Part shown: positions 52,893 through 63,144 of the stretch, one piece after another | Layout of the letters: every line of letters starts with the position of its first letter | Position numbering within the stretch: position 1 is the stretch's first letter | Assembly: GCA_002049455.2 (NCBI GenBank) | Contig: KV918904.1 | Coordinates: 1-64,000, forward strand | Length of the DNA stretch: 64,000 bases | Direction: 5' to 3' | From: Porphyra umbilicalis | Lineage: Eukaryota > Rhodophyta > Bangiophyceae > Bangiales > Bangiaceae | Position numbers and translations under genes: made by a program | The notes under the pieces: generated by a model | What the model was told of the DNA's origin: nothing | What the model saw: only the letters and a program-made list of their open reading frames with translations | Database searches by the model: none

Positions 52893-53714
52893 TTACTCCC
52901 CCTTGTACGGCTGGCACACATGCGCCACATAGTAGTCGCCAGAGCGGAAGTGGCAGCCGCACATCGGACACTCAAACCAAGCGCGCGCGCCCGGTGCGAC
53001 CACTACCGCATTCGAGACGCGGCCAGCCCCATTCGTCGGTGACGCCGACGCACGGACTGGTCTCGCGCGTGCCGAATAACCATTCGGTCAAGCGTTCTCG
53101 CCAACACCAGTCGACTTTGGAAAAGTGCCGGACGAGCCAAAGGCACCAAACGAGGTCGACAGCCGCCCCGATCCCGAGTGAGCAGCGTCCGCGAGCTTAT
53201 CTGACCCCGACGCGTACACGTCGTCGTCGCGTCCGCGCTTGTGTCGGCCGGCGTCAGCAGGAAGTGGCCCGGCTCCAGCTCCACCAAAAGCCCCACCAGC
53301 GACAGAAGACTCGCCGCGGCCGGCCGCGAATGCGCGAGCGTGGAAATCAGCGGTGCGGCCCGCATCGCGAGCGGCGGCCGCGGGCGCAAGCATTCCGACC
53401 TCGTGTTTAGCTTCAAGCAGCACGTATGCTAAACGTGATTCGTCATCTTCAGCGTGCCTGACTTCTCTCATCGGTGCCCGCAGGCGAGGCCACAGAACAT
53501 GGAGCTCGGCATGCCTCCCGCTGTCCTTCAAAACAGCCACGGCGCGTCGGTGCCCAGCGCCAATCACGTGACTGATGAGGCCTGTCGGGGCGTCGTTGCT
53601 CGCCAGGCATGCCGGGCATGTCAAACGAGAAGAGTGGCTGGCGTTGCCGGGCCCGTGCTTCGCGGCGGCGCGGAACGCCTTCTTCTTGTGTGGCGGTTCG
53701 CGAATGTGCTCATT
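52893..53714 (-). pseudogene. zinc-finger protein gene, interrupted by one TGA
   Basis: Minus-strand frame from about 53,714. Residues ~31-53 form a U1/matrin-like zinc finger (CPACLASNDAPTGLISHVIGAGH pattern: C-x2-C-x12-H-x6-H). The middle is Ala/Gly/Ser-rich with a basic RHKRGRDDD patch. A TGA at 53,090-53,088 follows GVGENA. The same frame then continues ~64 codons to a second Cys/His cluster (FECPMCGCHFRSGDYYVAHVC) and TAA at 52,895. The TGA may be a mutated CGA, or the true stop of a one-finger protein. A zinc-binding nuclear role is likely but unproven. The 5' exon is not identified. Confidence 0.5.
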
Positions 53715-54152
53715 TCAGCTTTCCTCTCTGGTCATCAAAATGTTGTCAATCTCACACTTGTAAAAGCCAGAACGCCCGGGCAGCGGGGATAAGGGGGGGG
53801 GGCGTGGTGCGGCGGCCATGTTGTGAAAATACTCAGAAAGGGTGGGCAAGGTGAAGCAGCGCAGCAAGAGGTTGCAACACCAGGAAGCAGGACCACCGAC
53901 GAGATGTGTAACGAAGACAGGGCCTCAGGTATTGCTGCAAACGCACCCGACAGAAAGTCGTGACCGTCGGCGGCCGCGCCACTGCCAGTTTTGCACACTG
54001 TGATTCATTCTGTGGGCCGAAACAATTCCGTCTCAAATTGGGAGTTACTTCAATTTTCTGAGAACAATAATGATGCAGTATGTACACAGCGTCTTTCTCC
54101 GGGGTTGGCCAATGAGGCGATGGCGTCAGGAGCGTGTGTTGAAAGCATGATA

Positions 54153-54180
54153 TTGCTAGTCCCCCAATTTTGTCCTGCCG
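54153..54180. repeat. MITE C terminal fragment
   Basis: TTGCTAGTCCCCCAATTTTGTCC preceded by TA matches the MITE C end with small changes; no partner end was found nearby. Confidence 0.45.
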
Positions 54181-54540
54181 GCCTGAGACTAGGACTGACT
54201 CTTAGCTCGTGATGATAACGTTTCCTAGAATGATTAGGAAAGTTCCAACGTTGTTTCAAAGACAAAGTACGCAATATACATGGCCTGCCACGTAAATGTG
54301 GTCACAGTTAAGGCGCACGAGGCGCCGAGCTCATGGCCACATTTGTTCTCCACACCGTTGACGTCGCTACCATCGTTGTCGACGTGTGGTCTGTCACTGC
54401 TGCCATCTCGCGCCAGGCCTTTAGGAAAAGGAGTCCAGTTTGTCATCGAGGCGAAAAGTGAGGCGCATAGTATTGAGACACGTCAACCAGTTATCAAGAA
54501 ACGTCAACCAGTGGGCTGAAAAGCGTTGATATTGGTTGTG

Positions 54541-55632
54541 TTAGTCAAAGCAGTGGCACACGGTTGCCGTAGATTTCTCCCGGTATCGAGAAAAGGCAGT
54601 GAGGAGGGCATCGCTTACAGGAGGTTGGATGTACAGTGTGATGTTCCGCACCGCAGTTTTGACAAAGCCGCCGCACATGACCGGCGAGATAGAGGATAGC
54701 ATGAGCGCAATGCGAAGGAAGGGCCACTCATTAAAATGCTCGGGCGTGACATGCCGTCGAAGCCAGCTCCTCCCGACTGAGAACACGTCCTCAATCGGAT
54801 TTAAGTCGGGGCTGTAGGGCGGCAGGAGCCGCACCAGCCCTCCAGCGGCCTGAATCAGCGCGATTGCAGCCTGGTCGTGAACCCGGGCATTGTCGAGTAT
54901 CAGAACACAGCGCTCAACCTGCTTTGACCAGGGCAACCCAGGGTCGTAAGCGTTCATCAGCGGCAGCAAGCTTTCCAGAGCGAAACGCAAAAAGTCAACG
55001 GAGGTCTGGCCGGGGCGCGGCTGCGTGATTTTGCAGTCAAGCATCCGGTCGTGGCTCATGGCAAAGAAGAATGTCGTGCTCACCCCCCGGCAGTTCGTTA
55101 AGTCACATTCGGCTCGACGCCCAAGCAGTGACCAAGCCCACTTCCGGTTGGCAGACCGTCCGCAGCCGTGCGCCTCATCCATCATTGCGCGCAGGGGAAT
55201 GTCCCGCTGATCAAGGAGCCAGCGCGCACAGTCAATTTTGGTTCGCGTAATAAAGGCAGTCTAGATGACCTTACGCGTCAATCCATTGGCTGCGAGTATT
55301 AAAAACACGGATGAGGGAGAGATGACCACATCCTCGCCAAGCCGATGAGGAAGGTTCCTGACGAAGTCCAATACCTCGTTCAAAAAAGTCTCCGGGCATT
55401 GCTCAACAGCAAAAAGAACCACAGAGCGCAGATCTGCGCACTCTAGGAAGCTGTCAGCGTTGGTGATCCACTTCTTGGGGGCATAGTGAACCTCCCCCGT
55501 TTCCTCGACGTAAGCCAAAAAGCGAGTGAGTGTCCTGCGGGACATTCGCGTGTTACGGGCTGCCGTCTCTAAGCTCTGCCCATCATTGAGGTGCAGCGAC
55601 ACAGCAAGCTGTCGCATTGGTGCTGACTTCAT
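54541..55632 (-). pseudogene. IS630/Tc1-type transposase with a single nonsense codon
   Basis: A 363-codon frame paralogous to the transposase at 2,865-3,884: same start (MKSA), HTH region (TAARNTRMSRRTLTRFLAY), catalytic MDEAHG, LDNARVHD and PPYSPDLNPIED, and the NITLY C-terminus. One in-frame TAG at 55,263-55,261 falls where the intact copy has Glu (RKVIE), consistent with GAG to TAG. It has a ~28-residue C-terminal extension. Inactive unless the stop is suppressed. Confidence 0.85.
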
Positions 55633-55639
55633 CGTGTCG

Positions 55640-56355
55640 TCCCAAGCAGGACGCTAGACGTCGGAACGTCTGCATGTCGCGAATAGTGCAAGACAAGCTG
55701 TCACGCTCGTTCAAGCAAAACCGAGCGACGAGTGTGGAGCCAATGTGTGGCAAATCATTCAACAAACGAGAGCCATGCACCGGAAGAAATGCCAAGAAAG
55801 ACTGAATCATCTGTGCGTTTTTGCCTGATGCAGGCAACGAGCGGGATCCAGGCGCAGAAAAGGGGTCCTACAAGTAAGAAACAGTGGCTTCCTGCTCAGG
55901 TGGGACGGAGTGTGTCGGGAAACTCCCATTTGGTTGGCAACGAAGGCACGTTGCCTGTTAGCACAGGCCACGTAAGCCTTACTAGCGAGATCGAAGTCCC
56001 TGCGTGCCTTGTTGCGTAGTCGTTTTCAACTTGTCTGCATCCAATATGGAGTATTTGATTGTTTCATAACTTGTGCCGCTACTGTCAAAATGCAGTCAGT
56101 CCCAGTCCCTGGACAGCAGCACAAAATTGAAGGACGAGCAATCCTCCGTACCCGTGCGTTCCAGTGTAGTTCGCGCCTGTGTCTTCAGTACATCAGACGT
56201 GCCAAGCCAATGCGTCCAAGTCGAAGCGCGAGGCCACCGTGGGCGAAGCGGGAAAACAATTCGAAGCACCACGGCCATGATATGGCGTTGATCTGAGCCG
56301 CCGGACGCATCGCATCCGAGTGCAGCTCTGTTGTTGCGTCCGACGCATTTCACCT
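55640..56355. other. no supported gene
   Basis: Upstream flank of the transposase relic and mid-GC sequence; only short frames. No terminal inverted repeat for the transposase was found here. Confidence 0.4.
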
Positions 56356-56358
56356 CTA

Positions 56359-56829
56359 CGACCAGCTGCCGAGGCCCGGTCGGAAGCGGCCGCCGCAGCA
56401 GCGCCTTGCAGAAATGACGAAGAGTACGGCTCGATCGTCATGACCGTCAAGAGGAGTTCCGGCTGAAATACATGTACCACCAACAAGTACCACTCATATT
56501 TGTACTCTGCCGATCCGACTGCTGCCAAGTTCTGATTCTCCACCGTTTCATCCTCCATCGTGCACGGCCAACGATCGATCGGATGTGCGCCACGACCGTG
56601 CGCGCCAAGTGCAAAACCCCCTGCTATGGCGCGTGGGCTAGCGCTCGTAAAAGGCACGCCAAGCTGTGCTCGTCGCCAAATTCTGGTTATCCAATCTCAG
56701 CTTCGCAGACCGCTGTTTTCGGAACACCTGCGCGCCGCTGGCAAAGTACGACGAGAGGCAGATCTCATTTTCTTTCTCGCTCCACAGTGGAGCGACATCG
56801 TCAAAGAGCGGGAAATGAAAGCAGCCTGA
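56359..56829 (+). pseudogene. decayed ORF, unknown
   Basis: A plus-strand frame reads protein-like sequence with TGA codons near 56,465 and 56,545, then is open to TGA at 56,827. The last part contains ADLIFFLAPQWSDIVKERE. No family recognised. A minus-strand frame at 56,193-56,657 is also open, so strand assignment is uncertain. Confidence 0.25.
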
Positions 56830-57949
56830 AGTAGAGCGAGGAGATGACTGGCGGACGTACCCCCCGCCAGTTCAAACTGTGGTTCATGTCGTCTGCTTTT
56901 TGAAGCTTCGTCGTCGACGGGCCGGATGACAATCTGTCGCCAAATCAAAGAAGTGCATGTTCGGAGAATTGTCAGAGGACTTCTCAGTGGATTTTCACGG
57001 TCCTAACGCACATCCACGGCTCGGACGCGTCCGTCGCCCGCCGTGTCGGTGTGTTTCGTTCCCAGAGTAACGCATCAATCGTCGTTTGATGGAACGTTGT
57101 CAAATGTTCCGAGGGAGGTTACCTGTGGAGCAGGGAGATCGCCTTCCCACAGACAAGCGAGTGGTCAGCAGTGTTTCTTTCGTGGAAGCGCTCTCCTGGT
57201 TGGTCTGGACACAAACCTCCAGTACTCGGCGCAGGTTGGGGTGGCGAACGGCGCTACCGTCGGGCTGTCGTCGTCACCACCGACGCTCGCTTCGTCACCG
57301 TCGTGACCCGCTCCACACCCACGGTCACCATGACCGTCGCTTTTCCTGGCTTCCCGGACGCCGATGTCGTGTGCTTGCAAGCGCTATGCGGCACGCCTCA
57401 GAACAGGGGTTTATCAAATAATTTTGCTGTACTCAGCGGTTCGTGTCTCTCATCGTTTTTTCGTCTAGCCTTGTGCTGAAGATTTCATATGCTCTTCTTT
57501 TCGTTCCGTCGTGGGTTGCATGCGGCACATAGTGTTGTCGTGGGCGACGCGGCCTGTCCGATTGAGAACCATCTCACTACATTCACGTTGCGTTACCTAT
57601 GTGTCGCTCCCCATTCTTCATGCAGCCTTTCATGTCGCTACTGCGTCTGGGTGCTGACAGGGCCATTCAGAATTGTCCCGCGCATCCTGAAGATGACCGC
57701 CCGTCGTCTTCTTTTCATGTACAAGCCCTGCTTTATTCTTTATCGTAACAATTTACATACACCGGTAGGAGGCAATCACCTCATGAAGGCATCTTCCCAT
57801 TGTGGTGGGAGTGACCATGTTTTGCGAGGCCAGATGTGCATGATCTCGACGGCCTACAGCGTGCCGTTCGTCGTCATTCTTGACCTGACAGTTGCCGTCG
57901 TGAACGAGGAGTCAGCATCGGCAAAAGAGAAGTCGGATCAGTGGGGTGA

Positions 57950-59130
57950 AGTCCAAGTCGTGGCCTGCGTGGGGCGTGCCGTTGGTGCTTTGTGGTGGCG
58001 TGACGGCGGCGGACGTGGAGCCGGACGTGATGGCGAGGGCGCTGGGGCTTGTCGTAAGAGACGGTCTTCGAATTGCGGCTTGCGTTCGGAATGCACCTGG
58101 TTATTATTATCGGCATGGTCTCGGGGGACGTGGAGCTTGACGTGGCGGCGGGGGCGTTGCGATTTGTGGTGAGGGACGGTGTTCAAGGTGTGACTGGGTT
58201 TTTCAAGCATCTTGCGCTTCGTGTCGGCGTCGCTGCGGCGGCCGTGGAGCCGGACGCAGTGCCGGGGGCGGTGCAACATGTCGCGAGCGACAGTGCGCAA
58301 GTTGCTTCTTGCGTGGGCCGCGCAGCTGGATCTTTTTGTCGGCGAAGTGGCGGCGGGAGCTCCGGCGGACGACGAGCTGGAGGTGGTGAGACGGTGGTGT
58401 GGTTCGACGTGTGGGACGGAGTGCATGCTGCCGCTCGCGTGGTGCGTGCATTTTGTGCTTCTTGTCTGCCTGGCGGTGGCGGGGGTAGTGCGGTTCGTTG
58501 TTTGGGACGGCGTGCATATTGCGGCTTGCGTGAGTCGTTCAGCTGGTGCTTCTTGTCGGCAAGGCCGTGGGGGACAAGCAGCCGGACGTGGTAACGGGGG
58601 TGGCGCGGTTCGTCGTTCGAAACTGCGTGCATGATGCCGCTTGCTTGGGGCGTGCAGGTGGTGCTTCTTGTCGGCCTGGCGGTGAAGAAGAGGGTGCGGT
58701 TCGACATGTAGGATGGCGTGCACGTTGCTTCTTGCGTCGGGCGTGCATTTTGCGCTTCTTGTCGGCCTAGCGGTGGCGGAGGTGGTGCGGTTTGTTTTTT
58801 GGGACGGCGTGCACGTGGCCGCTCGCGTGGGACTTGCAGTTTCATCTTCTTGTTAGCGTGGCTGTGGCTGACGGCGAGCTGGACGTTGTGTCGAGGTTGG
58901 TGCGGTTTGTTTTGTGGGACGTCTTACAAGATGCCGTTTGCGTGGAATGTGCAGCAGGTGCTTCCTGACTGCGTGGCAGTGGCGGACTTGGAGCTCGACA
59001 TGGTGGCGGGGATGGTGCGGTTTGTAATGCGGGACCGCTCGCAAGTTCCCCCTTGTGTGGGGCGTACACTATCATTTTCTTGTAGGCGTGGCTGCGGCGG
59101 ACGTGAAGTTGGCGGCGGTGGCGAGGGTGC
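57950..59130. repeat. tandem-repeat array R2 (91- and 115-bp units)
   Basis: The core GACGGCGTGCA(T/C)...TGCGTGGGGCGTGCA...GCTTCTTGTCGG recurs near 58,415, 58,506, 58,621, 58,712, 58,803, 58,918 and 59,033, with spacings of 91, 115, 91, 91, 115 and 115 bp. So two unit lengths differ by 24 bp. Earlier diverged units reach back to ~57,950. Both strands carry frames over 200 codons. Confidence 0.8.
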
Positions 59131-59527
59131 TGCGGCTTATCCTGCGGGGGACGGCTCGCCAGGGCAGTCGTGTCTTGTATCTGGGGCGCGGTAGCGGCGC
59201 TCAGAGTGAGGACCTCTTGCCGTAATTGGCACGTGACGACGACATCTGGCCGCTGTGATGCAGTCGCTTCGCAGTTTGTGGAGTGAGTGCGGGCTGCATT
59301 GCTCTGGAGGACGTGTAAGCATCCGTTTTTGAGGAGAAGGGTTTTGGTGACGCTGTGATGACGGACTCGAATGACGCCGTGGTTATACAAAAGCCTGTCG
59401 AGGACTGTACTCCACTACCAGCGCCATGTCATGCTGAAACAGTGCAGCAACGAACAAGTAAGGTATTGTGTCAGTACGTCGAGCAGCCTCGCTTTATAAG
59501 ACAGGCGGAATAGGCACGAAATAGTGA

Positions 59528-60042
59528 GCGGGACAAGCTAAGTCATTGGCGTCCAGGGGACGTTGAGGGCGAGAATCGACCACATGTCCATTGCGCAGGT
59601 CCCACCGACCAGTCCGGGGTACCTGTCAGGACGGCTCGTGGCCAACCCTCTGGCATATTGAGCAAGTTCTGTTACACACACCCCCGCCGTTAAGATCAGC
59701 ATGGAAATGAACAGACAGAGCAAGATAAAACGCATACTCGACAGAAAGAGGAAGGCGACAAGCAAAGTCGCTGCGCGGGTACGTAAATGCGTTGTGATGC
59801 TGGTGGCCAATGAGCAGCACTTCCCGGTATTTTTCGCATGTCGTCATGCCTGAATTGAGCGAGTCTGGGTCACAGAATGAGACGTGGACATCAGCGAAGA
59901 TAGGCAGAACGCTGGTCGTCAACACCCATTCCAACATGTCATGCACGCTGCACCCAGAGAAACAGGCGGTATACAACGCTGCAGCAATACACGAGATGGA
60001 AAAAAAACAGAACTTCAAACAATACTCAACATCAAGAACCAT
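59528..60042 (-). pseudogene. Cys/His-rich module, copy 2 (in-frame TGA)
   Basis: Minus frame open from 60,042. The conserved block starts at the Met at 59,847: MTTCEKY, GHQHHN, SDFACR, CSICQRVGHEP, then TGA at 59,628-59,626 and GRWDLRNG, PQRPLD. It matches copy 1 (23,384) motif by motif, including past the stop (GRW-LRNG...PQRPL). Upstream of the Met are ~65 hydrophobic residues not seen in copy 1. Copy 1 has Ser (TCA) where this copy has TGA. Confidence 0.5.
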
Positions 60043-60466
60043 TCACAATTGGGCCCCCCGTCCAACAACATGCCGTGATGCCCGGAAGAATGTGAGACAG
60101 AATGAGCGACCACACCAGACAGTGGAGCACGCTTTGTGAGCGCATGAATGGGCGGCTATCTCTTGTCGTTCAGGATGGGGCTTGGCACCAACTCACAGAT
60201 CGGGTGCTCCGAGTCGTGATTCTCAACACCGCAGGAGGGGATGGCGCAGTCGCTGGCAACGGCAGGGGGCATATGCGATTCAGTCGGCAGCACGGATGGC
60301 GATCCTCGACGGTGACGGCGGTGTTGTCGACGACGGTGACGGCTGACCCGGCCCAAATTCGACAGCGAGATCCAGCGCAGTGACATATTCTGTGCCTTAC
60401 ATCTTCATTCTTTTTTTCAACCAGGCGAACCGCCTCTGTGGAAAATCGATGCAGTCGAGATCTGTA

Positions 60467-60705
60467 TTCGTGATACCCGAACTCTGGCCTGGGGGACAGA
60501 CACACAGACTGACTCTGAATAAGTGCACTCTATTGGTTTAAACAGACAGTAAGAAGGCATCGAAGCCAATAGAAAGCCCGCATTGGGTGCCAGGACCTTG
60601 CAGACAGCAGAACTCACTGCTTGCTGGCACTTGATCCGCTTTTCATGGCACGGAGCAAGCTGCCCACGCGAGATCTGGAGATGTTTTACTGTCTCCTCGC
60701 CAGAA
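60467..60705. mobile_element. MITE C copy 4, truncated
   Basis: The end TTCGTGATACCCGAACTCTG after TA at 60,465-60,466 leads into sequence that is the reverse complement of the right half of copy 3 (for example CCAGGACCTTGCA, GCGAGATCT). Homology stops ~20 bp before the LTR at 60,727. Confidence 0.75.
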
Positions 60706-60726
60706 TTGCATCAAGCATGGCGAGCT

Positions 60727-61122
60727 TGTAGCATATCTCTGCTCCCAATTGGCAATTGGCCATAAGTAGCCCCCTTGACGGGCCAAGGCCCATGTATTGT
60801 GGGAATTGGCCTGTGGCACGCCCCTTGGGGAGTTACTTCCGCATTGTTCATTTTTTTTTTTTTGTTTGCTTGCCTGTCTTATCTGTCTGCCGGCACTCAC
60901 TACGATCGCTTGTGATCGGACGGTCGATCGACCAGTGCCCTCGTTTGTACTAAATCACCGTGGGTCCGGGGTCGCCGTCGTGGGCGCCACCCGGCTCCCC
61001 ATCGCATGCCCTTCAACGAAAGGTCTTTCTTCCTCGCCACGACGGCGATAGAACTCGCTTTATTGCTTGGCTACGGTCGGTCTCAGTACACTGGTAATTG
61101 AACTAACGTTATTAATACCACA
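60727..61122 (+). repeat. 5' LTR of element 2, 396 bp
   Basis: Begins TGTAGCATATCTC and ends TTAATACCACA (TG...CA). Followed by TT and the primer binding site. 85-95% identical by eye to the solo LTR at 61,792. Confidence 0.85.
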
Positions 61123-63115
61123 TTTGGTGGAGCAGCAGGGGATACCCTCGCCTTCATCGTGCTTCGCGGCACGGTGTCCCCGAGAGCTTTCTCGCTGCCT
61201 CGTGGCAATGTGACGGTGTCGATACGGTCGCTTGGCGCGCGGGGCGTAAGCCATCGACTTGCGGGCGTGGTGCCGTGGGTATCACGGTTGAGATCGTCGA
61301 CGTTGGCGCGCAGGGCGTCAGCCGAGTCGGAACACTTTGTTCAGGTCTCAGTGTGTCTACTCTTGGTACGGGCTGCACTCGGCGAGCCAGAGACCGCAAG
61401 TTGCCAGCTGGCTACCCGCCGCCGGGCAAGGGAAAAGGCACTCCTGCCGCCTCCGACGCCCCAACGGACGGTGCTCCAACTCCTCCCATCCCTGCTAATC
61501 GAGCCGCCTCTGGGCAGATGCAGGTGGTGGAGAGCCTAAAGGCGGCTGTTGAAGCACTTCAACAAGGCGTGACGGCCCGAGAATAGACTGACGAGTCTCT
61601 GGCGCGAGCCAACGACAAGTTGGTGGACGACGATGAGGCTCTGCGCAAGGCCGACTCCCATGAGGAGGAAAGCCGTGTGTCACAGTCTCGCCGCCAGTCG
61701 GGCGACAAGACCAAGAATGTCAAGAAGACGAGCAAGGTGACTAAAGATAAGTCCATCGGCAAGGACGATCCGGCTAACGAGACGCCTTCCTTGTAGCATA
61801 TCTCTGCTCCCAATTGGCAATTAGCCACGAGTAGCCCCCTTGACTGGCTGAATCAACGGATTGGTGTGACTCGGCTTGTGGCACGCTCTTTGGAGGGTTA
61901 CTTCCGCATTGTTTATTTGTTATTGCTTGTTGGCTTGCCTGTCTTATCTGTCTGCCGGCACTCATTACGATCGCTTGATCGGATGGTCGATCGACCAGTG
62001 CCGTTGATTGTATTAAACCACCGTGGGTCCGAGGTCGCCGTCGTGGGCACCACCCGGCTCCCCATCGGATGCCCTTCAACAAAAGGTCTTTCTTCCTCGC
62101 CGCGACGGCGATAGAACTCGCTTTATTGCTTGGCTACGGTCGGTCTCAGTACACTGGTAATTGAACTAACGTTATTAATACCACATTCCTCATCTTCCGA
62201 CATTTCCGCCTCTGGGTCAAGCCCGACGTCGTCAGACGACGACAACTCCAAATCGACGGACACGTCCTCTTCGGACGGTGCCCACGGGCCCCCACACCCG
62301 CCGTCGCCCCCAAGTGGGTCCTCGCCGAGCGACAGATCGAGCGAGTCGGACGCGGCCGCGCGCAAGCGCCCCGCGACCCCCACCAAACGAAAAGAGCGAC
62401 TTGAAAAAGCCGATAGGATCAAGGTGATCCGCCCGGCTAATAGCCGCTTCAAGACACTCCTGGACTACGGGACGTACTTCCTGATCCGCCGTCAACTGAC
62501 GTATACGCCTAAAGAGGCACAGCGGTAGCACCGTCTGAACAAACGTTTGGACGGAGCGTTCCTTGGACAACAGCCATTCACGGGAGCCCTGCCCTTGGGC
62601 ATCTTCACGTTCTTGACGACCTTTCGCCGCGCATGCGACGCGGCTGGGCTGACGCACGGTCAAGAGCTTCCGCTTATGGTCTCTCGGACCTTGTGCAAGC
62701 GCACGTACGGGTACTGAACGACCAGTTCCCTGACCGATCCCTGTCCGAGACGGTCGCCACCGCCCAGCTGTATTGGGACGGTACGAACAAGTTGCGTTTG
62801 CAACTCAAGATGACCCGCCCAACGGCGATCAAAGTCGCTTACGCGAAACAAGACCAGAGGACGACGACGGAACGACCTTTCACACCGGTTCGCACCCCAC
62901 CGCCCCCTCGGGCCGCCATCCCTCAAGCCAATCTGGCTGACATCTGTTACAACTGTCACAATCAGGGACACTTCGCCGCACTGTGTGCCGAGCCTTATCG
63001 CCCCCGCGAGCGTCGCCAACTGCCCGTCCGCGTTCATACCCTTGCCGACGGTAACGTCGAGGAAGACGAGTTCGAGCATCCGGCCGACGCCGTGGACGAC
63101 TCGAAAAACGCCTAG
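61123..63115 (+). pseudogene. gag: gag of element 2, broken
   Basis: The frame with AASGQMQVVESLKAAVEALQ is interrupted by TAG at 61,584, then continues (basic, Lys/Ser-rich) to the solo LTR at 61,792. Because LTR plus target duplication total 399 bp, the same frame resumes after it (acidic Ser/Asp-rich, then KTLLDYGTYFLIRRQL), meets TAG at 62,526, and near 62,690 moves to another frame. That frame carries LYWDGTNKLRLQLKM and the knuckle CYNCHNQGHFAALC and ends at TAG 63,113. Particle-forming protein; clearly inactive here. Confidence 0.75.
61792..62185 (+). repeat. solo LTR (394 bp) inserted in gag of element 2
   Basis: TG...CA ends and the same sequence as the LTR at 60,727. Flanked by TTCCT on both sides (61,787-61,791 and 62,186-62,190), so it is an independent insertion later reduced by LTR-LTR recombination. 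Confidence 0.9.
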
Positions 63116-63144
63116 GCCGGGTGCCGGACTTGGGGTTGCCCGGC
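63103..63144 (+). promoter_or_regulatory. candidate -1 frameshift site of element 2
   Basis: G AAA AAC (63,103-63,109) in the gag frame lies two codons before the gag stop. After a 6-nt spacer, GCCGGG (63,116-63,121) can pair with CCCGGC (63,139-63,144). The heptamer is a weak match (first base not A). Protease is in the -1 frame. Confidence 0.45.

Noticed and set aside
18550-60042. TGA reassigned to an amino acid (for example Trp)
   Set aside because: TGA ends the MAP kinase and the intact-looking ORFs at 10,833 and 11,931. In relic alignments TGA faces different residues (Ile in E(z), Ser and Gly in the Cys/His module). Decay explains it better.
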